Part shown: in pieces, positions 1-5,757 of the stretch | Numbering within the stretch: the stretch's first letter is position 1 | How the letters are laid out: each line of letters opens with the position of its first letter | Origin: Polyangiaceae bacterium | GTDB lineage: Bacteria > Myxococcota > Polyangia > Polyangiales > Polyangiaceae | DNA length: 7,046 nt | NCBI GenBank assembly: GCA_025936205.1 | Contig: JAICTU010000472.1 | Coordinates: forward strand, 1 to 7,046 | Direction: 5' to 3' | Notes under the pieces: model-generated | The model's input: only the letters and a program-made list of their open reading frames with translations | Databases searched by the model: none | What the model was told of the DNA's origin: nothing | Made by a program: the position numbers and the translations under genes

Positions 1-475
1 CGGCCGAGCCCAGGCCGGCTTCGAAGACGCCCGCCGCGCGCAGCGCGTAGAGCGCCGCCGACACCGTGAACAGCGTGGCGACACAGTACAGCACGGCTGC
101 CCGTGCCAGCGAGGCGCCCGGCGCGACGCTGGCTGCGCGAGGCCGCCGCGGCGGCGGCGGCAGCGGCGTGCCACCGTGCAACTCCGCGAGCTGCGCGATG
201 CGCCGCCAGTTGTTCATGCCGTCGCGCCAGACCAGCGTGTCGCGGTGAATGAGCCCGCTCTGGTGCACCAGCTCCTCGAGCACGCGCTCGCGGGTCCAGA
301 GGCGGCGATCGAAGGGCGTGACCTGAACCAGCCAGGTCGGCTCGGGGCGCGGCGTTTCGAAGAAGGAGGTCGCGACGTTTTCCTCTTCCGAGTAGCGGCC
401 GAGCGCTTCGAAGCCATCGCTGGCGAGCGGCAGGCGCATCTGGCCAGGTTGCGAGCGATCGTCGATGCCGTGCAT
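1..475 (-). CDS. GYF_2 (DUF4339) domain membrane protein, C-terminus beyond left edge
   Basis: Reading leftward from the ATG at 475-473 gives 158 uninterrupted codons to the window edge, so only the N-terminal part is visible. Residues about 47-101 match the GYF_2 pattern: a WLVQV opening, a helix containing ERVLEELVHQSG, then DTLVWRDGMNNWRRI and a closing AQLAEL. A proline/arginine-rich linker follows (about 104-113, a CCG-codon run), then a hydrophobic stretch at about 125-147 that looks like a transmembrane helix. GYF_2 domains are thought to bind peptides or proteins; no specific partner can be inferred here. The frame stays open upstream of 475, but the only upstream start-like codon nearby (TTG at 505-503) lies inside the likely -10 box, and GGAG at 490-487 precedes the ATG. 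That favours the ATG. The domain call is fairly secure; the function is unknown. Confidence 0.8.
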   Translation of the reverse strand, partial: MHGIDDRSQPGQMRLPLASDGFEALGRYSEEENVATSFFETPRPEPTWLVQVTPFDRRLWTRERVLEELVHQSGLIHRDTLVWRDGMNNWRRIAQLAELHGGTPLPPPPRRPRAASVAPGASLARAAVLYCVATLFTVSAALYALRAAGVFEAGLGSA

Positions 476-501
476 GCCCTCGAGGTCTCCCTGCGTAGAC
501 C

Positions 502-530
502 ACAATACGGCGAGTCTTTTGGAGAGTCGA
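502..530 (-). promoter_or_regulatory. Candidate sigma70-type promoter for the GYF_2 gene
   Basis: On the minus strand, TCGACT (530-525) and TATTGT (507-502) are separated by exactly 17 bases, and each matches 4 of 6 consensus positions. The predicted transcription start would be near 495, about 20 bases before the ATG at 475, with GGAG (490-487) just inside the transcript. The segment is locally less GC-rich than its surroundings. This is inferred from pattern only. Confidence 0.4.
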
Positions 531-558
531 CGCCTGCGCGCGGGCCAGTTGCTCGCGC

Positions 559-589
559 GGAACAGGTTAGCAGGATCCGAACCTGCTCC
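559..589 (-). terminator. Intergenic stem-loop, possible terminator of the hydrolase gene
   Basis: Arms at 559-568 and 580-589 pair over 10 bp on the minus strand, with one G-U pair and an 11-base loop. The stem lies 54 bases beyond the hydrolase stop codon at 645-643 and upstream of the GYF_2 promoter candidate. No T-run follows, so it is not a textbook intrinsic terminator. An alternative 6-bp stem (569-574 with 582-587) shares the right arm, so the two folds exclude each other. It could instead be an RNA-processing or protective hairpin. Confidence 0.35.
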
Positions 590-642
590 GCGCGGTGCCG
601 CTGGAGTCTCGTGTAAGCGCGTGACGCAAAGCAGGTACGGCC

Positions 643-3168
643 TCAGCGCGTGGCGACCGTGGGCACGCGCGTTGCGGGAGGCTGACCTTCCGCAACGGGT
701 GCGCCTGCGATGCCGAAGCGCGCCAGCGCTTGCGCGACGTTGGCGTCGAGCAGCTCGTACTTGCGCGGCGCCAGGCGCGTCAGCCGAGCGAATGGTGCAA
801 TCTGCCTCGCGCTCAGCGCCAGGCGGTACTCACGGTGCGGCTGCACGCGCGCGAGCTCCGCCGCTGGTTCGATGCTGGCTTCGGAGGGAGCGATGGCGCG
901 AGCGGCCTGCATCAGGTCGCTGCCGAGCACGGTCACGACGCTGACCGGCGCAAAGTAGTTCTGGGCCACCAAGTCAGCGAGCCGTGCTTCTCCCGGCTCG
1001 TATGCGCTCGCGCGCGCCGCTTCGGGCAGCCCTGCCACGGCGAAGTCGGCCGGCGCCGCGCGGCGCACGGCCGCCGCGACCGCGCGGCCCAGGTCGGCGT
1101 TGCTCGCCAGCGCTGCGGGCAGCAGCGCCGATTGCTCGCGCGGCAACCAGTGCCAGCGACTGTCGAAGCTGCGGCTCGCGACCAGCGTCGGATCCGACAC
1201 TCGCACCACGACCGCGTCCGCGCCCGACGGGAAGGCGCCCAGCAACTCCGGCGCGAGCGATCCGGCTCCGTAAGCGGCCAGATCCTCCGAGGCGACCCAG
1301 AAGATCAGGCGGCTCGGCGCGTCGGGGTTGTAGTGCACGAGCCCCAGCGCGCGATCGCGCGAGCTCAGCTTGCTGCCGTCGTTCCATTCGATGTTGCCGC
1401 CCTCGAGGCGCACCGGCAGCCGCGCGGCGAGCGCGGCCACCACGGAGTTCTGCGCCACCGTGCCGATCAGGACGAGGTGCCGGCGCGCGACGTCGTCCGG
1501 CGTGACCTCGCTGTCGGCCTTCATGTTCAGCTCGCCGTACAGGTTCTGGTTGTAGGCGACGCCGTCGTCGCCGCCGTCGCGCCCGGGCCTGGACCAGCTG
1601 GCGTTGCTGCTGCGGCTGGCAGCCGTGGCGGCGGCGCGCAGCGCGGCGCGGGTCGCGTCGTCGCCGTGCGTGCCGTACACGATCAGCAAGGGCTCTCCGT
1701 CGTACAGTTGGTTGGCGCCGCCCGGGGTGTGCAAGCGGAAGGGGGACGTCGGCGCGGCGTCGGCGAACAACCAGCTGCCCTCGGCCCGTTCCAGCCAGAC
1801 CTCTTCCGGTAGCGGCGCGGGCAACGTGAGCGCGGGCGCGCCCTCGATGTTGATGCGCAGCGGCTGGTCGCGCTCCAGTGGGGATTCGGCGATGCGCAGC
1901 CGCAAGCTGCGGATGTTGTCGAGCCGCGCCTTCACGCGGTTCCTGGCGCCCACCTCCAGCGCAAAGCGCGCGGGCTTCGGCTCCGGTCCCCACTCGGAGA
2001 TCTCGGCCCAGAACGCGCGCACCGCTTCGCCGTCGAGCGCGGTGAAGTCGAGCTTCTTCACCTCGCGCGACTCCGGGCGCACCTGCTGCGGGAACCAGGC
2101 GTCCGCGCGCGCGGTGCCCTCGCGATAGTTCCAGACGGCGTGCCCGTAACCGGTCGGCTCTTCCAGCGTGACCTTGCCGCCCAGCGCGAGCAGCTTCGAG
2201 AAGGGCCCGCGCGCGCTCAGCACCGGCACTCGATCGTCGTCTTCGCTGTGCAGCGCGTAGATCGGGAAGGTGAGCAGGTTGCCGACGGGCTTGTCGCTGG
2301 CCGAGCCGCACACGGAGCGCCCGGAGGCGAACAGCTGCGGGTAGCGCGAAGCCAGCCACAGCGCGCCGGAGCCGCCCATGCCCCCGCCGACCAGGTGCAC
2401 CCGGCTGCGATCGATCGCCCAGTGCTGGCTCACGTACTCCAGGGCCTGCAGCACGTCCGCTTCCGAGAGCGCGCGGTAGTTGCCGCCGCGAGCGCGGCCC
2501 AGCACCGACAGCTCGAAATAGCCGGCGTGCTCGCGCATGTCGGTCGAGTCCTCGAGGTGGTTGCCGGAGTGGCCGTGCAGCTCCAGCGACAGAGGCGCTG
2601 GATGTGCCGGGTCGTAGTCGGTCGGGATGTTGAGCTTGAAGGGCTGGCCCGAACCGTCCACCGGCGAGCTGTAGGCCCACTCGGTGACGCCGCGCAGCTC
2701 GCTCAGCGCGTTCGGGTTGTCGAGGATCTTGCGCGTCCACTGCGCGAGCCGCAGCCGATCCTGAACGACCTCGCCCGGCTGCTCGCTGAAGCGTTCGCTG
2801 GCGTGTGCCGCGCGGAACTGCAGGTAGCGGATCCAGCCGTGATAGGCGGCGAGGTCTTCGCGCGAGAGGATCTGTTGCACGAGTTGGGCGACGGCGTCCG
2901 GCGTGAGCGGAGCCGCATTGGGGTCGGTGTTGATGGGCAGCGCGGGCGGCTCGGAAGCGGCGGGCGCGGGCGGCTCGGAAGCGGCGCGCGCCACTTCCAG
3001 GCGCTCGGAGGGCTCTCGGCGCGCGACCGAGCGAGTCGGTCGCGGCAGGACCCAGGCGCCGTTCGCTGACGGTTGGGGACTCGAGCTGGGAGCTGCCACG
3101 ACGGCGGGGGCCGTCAGCAGATTCGAGACGCAGGTGCAGAGCGCAGCGGGCAAGAGCCAGTGACGCAT
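643..3168 (-). CDS. Exported prolyl-oligopeptidase/esterase-like alpha/beta-hydrolase protein lacking the nucleophile serine
   Basis: An 841-residue protein with an N-terminal signal peptide (about 1-26, hydrophobic core ending TAPAVVAA), so it is probably periplasmic or secreted. A Pro/Ser/Ala-rich linker (about 27-90) includes a tandem 8-residue repeat. An alpha/beta-hydrolase core follows at about 160-360: LELHGHSG, the nucleophile-elbow region LVGGGMGGSGALWLA, the acid region HSEDDDRVP (Asp311) and the histidine region GYGHAVWNY (His343). The elbow normally reads GxSMGG; here Gly263 (codon 2382-2380, GGC) replaces the serine. A beta-rich segment (about 395-460) and a segment with LIVYG and HLVLIG strands (about 485-650) resemble parts of large bacterial prolyl-oligopeptidase-family proteins. 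Residues about 690-830 resemble a 5'-nucleotidase C-terminal domain. The start is secure: GAGGAG lies 6 bases before the ATG. It may be a pseudoenzyme; the substrate is unknown. Confidence 0.85.
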   Translation of the reverse strand: MRHWLLPAALCTCVSNLLTAPAVVAAPSSSPQPSANGAWVLPRPTRSVARREPSERLEVARAASEPPAPAASEPPALPINTDPNAAPLTPDAVAQLVQQILSREDLAAYHGWIRYLQFRAAHASERFSEQPGEVVQDRLRLAQWTRKILDNPNALSELRGVTEWAYSSPVDGSGQPFKLNIPTDYDPAHPAPLSLELHGHSGNHLEDSTDMREHAGYFELSVLGRARGGNYRALSEADVLQALEYVSQHWAIDRSRVHLVGGGMGGSGALWLASRYPQLFASGRSVCGSASDKPVGNLLTFPIYALHSEDDDRVPVLSARGPFSKLLALGGKVTLEEPTGYGHAVWNYREGTARADAWFPQQVRPESREVKKLDFTALDGEAVRAFWAEISEWGPEPKPARFALEVGARNRVKARLDNIRSLRLRIAESPLERDQPLRINIEGAPALTLPAPLPEEVWLERAEGSWLFADAAPTSPFRLHTPGGANQLYDGEPLLIVYGTHGDDATRAALRAAATAASRSSNASWSRPGRDGGDDGVAYNQNLYGELNMKADSEVTPDDVARRHLVLIGTVAQNSVVAALAARLPVRLEGGNIEWNDGSKLSSRDRALGLVHYNPDAPSRLIFWVASEDLAAYGAGSLAPELLGAFPSGADAVVVRVSDPTLVASRSFDSRWHWLPREQSALLPAALASNADLGRAVAAAVRRAAPADFAVAGLPEAARASAYEPGEARLADLVAQNYFAPVSVVTVLGSDLMQAARAIAPSEASIEPAAELARVQPHREYRLALSARQIAPFARLTRLAPRKYELLDANVAQALARFGIAGAPVAEGQPPATRVPTVATR
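2941..2986 (-). repeat. Tandem 22-bp direct repeat (24-bp period) in the hydrolase linker
   Basis: Identical 22-bp copies lie at 2941-2962 and 2965-2986. In frame they encode two consecutive 8-residue units, AASEPPAP and AASEPPAL, in the low-complexity linker after the signal peptide. The period is a multiple of three, so the reading frame is preserved. This looks like a recent in-frame duplication and could vary in copy number between strains. Confidence 0.85.
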
Positions 3169-3216
3169 CGGGAACTCCTCGAAATTTCTAGAGTCAGGGG
3201 AACAGCGCGTTGCGTC

Positions 3217-3246
3217 ATCGTAGCGGATTTCTTGGCCCGTTGTGAG
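3217..3246 (-). promoter_or_regulatory. Weak candidate promoter for the hydrolase gene
   Basis: On the minus strand, CTCACA (3246-3241) and TACGAT (3222-3217) are 18 bases apart, each matching 4 of 6 consensus positions. Transcription would start near 3210, giving a leader of about 40 bases that contains the strong GAGGAG site at 3180-3175. No better pair was found in the 279-bp divergent region, but matches this weak are common by chance. Confidence 0.25.
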
Positions 3247-3263
3247 ACGATGTAGGTGAAGAG

Positions 3264-3278
3264 CGCAGATCGTCTGCG
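3264..3278. promoter_or_regulatory. Perfect 6-3-6 inverted repeat, possible operator
   Basis: CGCAGA-TCG-TCTGCG is a perfect dyad located 18 bp upstream of the candidate -35 box of the leftward hydrolase gene. The size and placement suit a dimeric regulator. It differs from the TACGAWG-type dyads in front of the repressor gene, so any regulator would probably be a different protein. No regulator can be named. Confidence 0.25.
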
Positions 3279-3396
3279 GGGCCCGAACCCTCGCGAACTG
3301 GATGCGTTCAGAGGGTGCAAGGCATCGGTCTGGCTACTGTTTGACACTCTCGAGTCACGGGGACGCCAGCGCCGATCGAGCCCGCGCTCGTTAATG

Positions 3397-3412
3397 TACG
3401 AAGACCTTCGTT
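3397..3412. promoter_or_regulatory. Operator 1, likely BlaI-type repressor site
   Basis: TACGAAGACCTTCGTT is a near-perfect dyad: the inner ACGAAG-AC-CTTCGT is exact and only the outermost pair fails. It ends on the first two bases of the -35 box. BlaI/MecI-family repressors bind short dyads as dimers and commonly repress their own operons. The half-site here (TACGAWG) is not the TACA/TGTA type known from staphylococci, so binding by the adjacent repressor is inferred from position and pairing with operator 2. Confidence 0.6.
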
Positions 3413-3438
3413 GACAAGTACGATGTTCTTCGTAGACT
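3411..3438 (+). promoter_or_regulatory. Promoter of the repressor-protease operon
   Basis: A perfect TTGACA (3411-3416) is followed after 16 bases by TAGACT (3433-3438, 4 of 6). The predicted start of transcription is around 3444-3447, right at the ATG at 3448, so the mRNA may be leaderless or have only a few leader bases. Operator 1 overlaps the -35 box, and operator 2 fills the spacer and touches the -10 box, which fits steric repression. Confidence 0.6.
3419..3434. promoter_or_regulatory. Operator 2, likely BlaI-type repressor site
   Basis: TACGATGTTCTTCGTA is a 7-2-7 dyad with one mismatched pair. It shares the form TACGAWG-N2-CTTCGTW with operator 1. The two dyad centres are 22 bp apart, about two helical turns, so two repressor dimers could sit on the same DNA face. 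It occupies the promoter spacer and the first two bases of the -10 box. Confidence 0.6.
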
Positions 3439-3447
3439 GAGGCTGCG

Positions 3448-3831
3448 ATGGTCGTGCAGCAGCTGCCTACCGATGCCGAGCTCGCCATCCTGTCGGTGCT
3501 GTGGCGCCTCGGGCCGTCCACGGTGCGGGCCGTGCACGAGCAGCTGAGTCCGAGCCAGGGAACGGGCTACACCACCGTGCTCAAGCTGATGCAGCTGATG
3601 GCCCAGAAAGGGCTGCTGCTACGCGACGAGTCGCAGCGCAGTCACGTGTATCGCGCGGCGAGTGGGGAGGCGCAGACGCAGAAGCGCTTGCTCGGAGATC
3701 TGATGGAGCGCGCGTTCGAGGGATCGGCGTCGCAGCTGGTGCTGCGCGCACTGTCGGTCAAGCGCAGCTCGCCGGAGGAGCTGGAGCAGATCCGGCGCGT
3801 GCTCGATGAGCTGGCGAAGGAGGGCAAATGA
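3448..3831 (+). CDS. BlaI/MecI/CopY-family winged-helix repressor
   Basis: A 127-residue protein, the usual length for this family. The N-terminal winged helix is clear: helix 1 TDAELAILSVLWRLG (8-22), helix 2 STVRAVHEQL (24-33), recognition helix with the family signature GYTTVLKLM (40-48), then the wing with RSHVYRA (64-70). The C-terminal part (about 74-124) is the helical dimerisation region. There are no cysteines, so a copper-sensing CopY role is unlikely. The Asn-Phe bond cleaved in staphylococcal BlaI is absent, so inactivation must use another site or mechanism. It is probably autoregulated through the two dyads overlapping its promoter. Its stop overlaps the start of the M56 protease gene (ATGA), which makes that protease the expected partner. 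A weak GAGG (3439-3442) precedes the ATG. The family is secure; target genes beyond its own operon are unknown. Confidence 0.95.
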   Translation: MVVQQLPTDAELAILSVLWRLGPSTVRAVHEQLSPSQGTGYTTVLKLMQLMAQKGLLLRDESQRSHVYRAASGEAQTQKRLLGDLMERAFEGSASQLVLRALSVKRSSPEELEQIRRVLDELAKEGK

Positions 3832-5339
3832 GCCTGGCTGCGCTGGCGCGCTCGGCCCAGGTCCAGCTGCTGGGCTCGGCGCTGCTGCATTTCCTCTGGC
3901 AGGGCGTGCTGATCGCGGGCGTGCTGTGGCTGCTCCTCGGAGCGCTGCCGCGTGCGCGTGCGCAGGCTCGTTATGCGGCGTGCTGCGCTGCACTCGGGGC
4001 GCTGCTGGCGGCGCCGCTGTTCACGTTGGTGTGGCTCTGGCGCCCGCAAACCGAGTGGCTCGGTGGTGAGAGCGGCCTCGCCTCGTCGAGCTGGTTCTCG
4101 CTCGCGCTGCTGCTGCTCTGGGCGCTCGGCAGCTCGCTGATGCTGGGGCGGCTCGCGTTCGGTCTGCTGATGCTGCGCCGTCTGGTGTCGGGGGCGGAGT
4201 CCGCGCCGAGCGAGTGGCAGCAAGTGCTGGCCCGTCTGGCGCGGCAGCTCGGGCTGCGGCAGGGGGTGCGTTTGCTGGTCTCGCTGCGCGTGGATGCTCC
4301 GCTCGTGCTCGGCTGGTGGCGCCCGGTGGTGTTGGTGCCGCTAGCCGCGCTGAGCGCGCTGCCCCCCTCGTACCTCGAGGCGCTCCTGGCTCACGAGCTG
4401 GCTCACGTGCGCCGCTTCGACTTTCTGGTCAACGTGCTGCAGTGCTGCGTCGAAGCGGTGCTCTTCTATCATCCCGCCGTGCACTGGGTCTCGCGGCGCA
4501 TGCGCGAAGAGCGGGAGCACTGCTGCGATGACGTGGCGATCGCCGTGTGCGGGGATGCGTTGAGCTACGCGCGGGCCTTGACCGAGATGGAGGCGCTGCG
4601 CGCGCCGATCCCAGAGCTGGCACCTGCATCCAACGGAGGTTCTCTCATGCTACGAATCGAACGAATCCTGCGCCGTCCCGATCACCGAACTCAGACCAGG
4701 GCCTATCTCAGCGCCGGTGGCCTACTGGTCGCCGCATTCGGCGCGGCGCTCGCCGGAGTTTGGGCGTGCAGCTCGGCTGAGCCCGAGGTGTCTGCAGCGC
4801 CGGCCACGATAGCATCGGCGAGCGCTGCGCTCTCGATCCCCTGGCTCCCGCCGGTGCTGCAGCGCTGGCAACCGGCGCTGGAGGACAGCGCGCGCCGGCA
4901 CGGCGTCGATCCGGCGCTGCTCGCCATCGTGACCCTGGTCGAGTCGCTGGGCGATCCCGAGGCGCGCAGCCCGGGCGGCGCGCTGGGGCTCATGCAGCTG
5001 ATGCCGTCGACGGCCCGGAGCATCGCCGCCGAGCGCCAGCTGTCCGGCTACTCGGAGAGACAGCTGCTCGATCCGGCCTACAACATCGATTTTGGCGCCT
5101 GGTATCTCGCGCGCCAGCTCGCTGCCTCCGGCTCCGAGAGCAACAGCGCGCGTGCCGTGGAGTTCGCGGCGGTGGGTTACAACGGCGGCCCGCGCATCTT
5201 GCAGTCCTGGCTGCAGGGTACGGCGCCGCTTCCGCCCGAGACCGCGCGCTACCGCGATCTGGTCGTGGGCATGTGGAACGAGCGCGCGTCGCAGGAGTCG
5301 CCCACGTACCAAGCCTGGCGCGAACGCTCGCAGCAGTGA
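3828..5339 (+). CDS. BlaR1-type M56 membrane metallopeptidase fused to an SLT lytic transglycosylase domain
   Basis: A 503-residue protein. Three hydrophobic segments (about 17-40, 49-71, 87-116) precede a cytosolic M56 zinc protease: VDAPLVLGWWRPVVLVP, then HELAH (His189, Glu190, His193) and EEREHCCDD (228-235), in which Glu228 or Glu230 is the probable third ligand. A fourth membrane segment (about 293-313) leads through a linker of about 25 residues to an outer-face domain at about 340-495. This has the hallmarks of SLT/GH23 lytic transglycosylases: VES with candidate catalytic Glu372, SPGGALGLMQLMPSTA (381-396), NIDFGAWYLARQL, GYNGGPRIL around Tyr451, and ETARY. In BlaR1 this position carries a penicillin-binding sensor; no SxxK/KTG-type domain is seen here. 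Translation is coupled to the repressor gene by ATGA, with AGGAGG at 3818-3823. Inferred role: a sensor-protease that responds to peptidoglycan state and controls the repressor. It could instead be a regulated cell-wall hydrolase. Confidence 0.9.
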   Translation: MSLAALARSAQVQLLGSALLHFLWQGVLIAGVLWLLLGALPRARAQARYAACCAALGALLAAPLFTLVWLWRPQTEWLGGESGLASSSWFSLALLLLWALGSSLMLGRLAFGLLMLRRLVSGAESAPSEWQQVLARLARQLGLRQGVRLLVSLRVDAPLVLGWWRPVVLVPLAALSALPPSYLEALLAHELAHVRRFDFLVNVLQCCVEAVLFYHPAVHWVSRRMREEREHCCDDVAIAVCGDALSYARALTEMEALRAPIPELAPASNGGSLMLRIERILRRPDHRTQTRAYLSAGGLLVAAFGAALAGVWACSSAEPEVSAAPATIASASAALSIPWLPPVLQRWQPALEDSARRHGVDPALLAIVTLVESLGDPEARSPGGALGLMQLMPSTARSIAAERQLSGYSERQLLDPAYNIDFGAWYLARQLAASGSESNSARAVEFAAVGYNGGPRILQSWLQGTAPLPPETARYRDLVVGMWNERASQESPTYQAWRERSQQ

Positions 5340-5354
5340 GGCCGCCGGCGGCCT
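5339..5354. terminator. Perfect 16-bp GC-rich palindrome between convergent genes, possible bidirectional terminator
   Basis: AGGCCGCCGGCGGCCT is a perfect palindrome that fills the whole 13-bp gap between two convergent stop codons. It overlaps the last base of the rightward TGA (5337-5339) and two bases of the leftward TAG (5355-5353). As RNA it can form a 6-bp G/C-rich hairpin with a CCGG loop on either strand. There is no T-run, so intrinsic termination is uncertain, but the position suits a shared transcription barrier. Confidence 0.4.
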
Positions 5355-5700
5355 AGGCGTTCAGGGTACGGAGCGTTGCCTCGGGGTCTTCGACCTCGAC
5401 GTACAGTCGATCGTAGCCCGCGCCGCTCAGCTCGATCTCGATGGCGCGAGCCGCGTTGCGTACGTCCCAGAAGTGCTTTTCGCCATTCTTGTAGAAGGTG
5501 CCCGCGGCGATCACTCCCGGCAGATGGGTGCCGGGAATGCGGAACCCCTTCCACATCGCCCAGACTTCCTTCGTATCCATGCGCCGCGCGCTCTTCACCG
5601 CGCTGACGGGCAGCTCGAGACGGCCCTTGAAAGCCAGGAGCTTGTGCAGGCCCCGAACGTCGACCTGCACGCTCTGCCCTTGCGTCGTGATCTCCACCAT
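5353..5700 (-). CDS. Small conserved protein of PH-like appearance, function unknown
   Basis: A 115-residue soluble protein with no signal peptide or membrane segment. It alternates short beta-like strands (EITTQGQSVQVDVRG, RLELPVSAV) with a conserved-looking centre, WKGFRIPGTHLPGVIAAGTF (50-69), then HFWDV (76-80), IEIEL and LYVEVEDPEATLRTL. I recognise this overall pattern as a widespread uncharacterised family. The strand order plus a C-terminal helix is reminiscent of a bacterial PH-like fold, but that is inference. The ATG at 5700 is preferred over an in-frame TTG at 5736: the extra 12 residues look unlike the family start, and AAGG lies just ahead of the ATG. It follows the CNNM transporter gene by 57 bp on the same strand and is probably co-transcribed with it. 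No ligand or reaction can be assigned. Confidence 0.75.
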   Translation of the reverse strand: MVEITTQGQSVQVDVRGLHKLLAFKGRLELPVSAVKSARRMDTKEVWAMWKGFRIPGTHLPGVIAAGTFYKNGEKHFWDVRNAARAIEIELSGAGYDRLYVEVEDPEATLRTLNA

Positions 5701-5757
5701 GGCCCTTGCTTTGGGCGAGTGGCACGGCCGCGTCAAGGGTAGCGGTGCCTGCGGCGC

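Noticed and set aside
176..616. Plus-strand open frame of 146 codons
   Set aside because: The opposite strand carries a recognisable GYF_2 domain with a promoter and ribosome site, and the plus-strand product has no recognisable pattern.
974..2740. Long open frame on the minus strand (588 codons) inside the hydrolase gene
   Set aside because: It is in another frame of the hydrolase coding strand, is rich in Arg and Ala as expected from GC-biased codons read out of phase, and shows no domain. The 841-residue frame has a signal peptide, fold motifs and a strong ribosome site.
3341..3364. A second TTGACA (3341-3346) on the plus strand
   Set aside because: No -10-like hexamer occurs at 15-19 bases downstream, and the promoter at 3411-3438 is far better placed.
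3114..3521. Minus-strand open frame crossing the divergent intergenic region
   Set aside because: It would cover the repressor promoter and operators as well as both gene starts, and its translation has no family features.
4758..4775. Lipobox-like VWAC at residues 311-314 of the M56-SLT protein
   Set aside because: It is internal, at the end of the fourth membrane segment, and has Trp at the -2 position. Lipoprotein processing needs an N-terminal signal peptide.
5698..5736. Upstream TTG start for the small PH-like protein
   Set aside because: The added 12 residues look like untranslated leader, and the ATG at 5700 has a nearby AAGG and begins at the expected family start (MVEIT).
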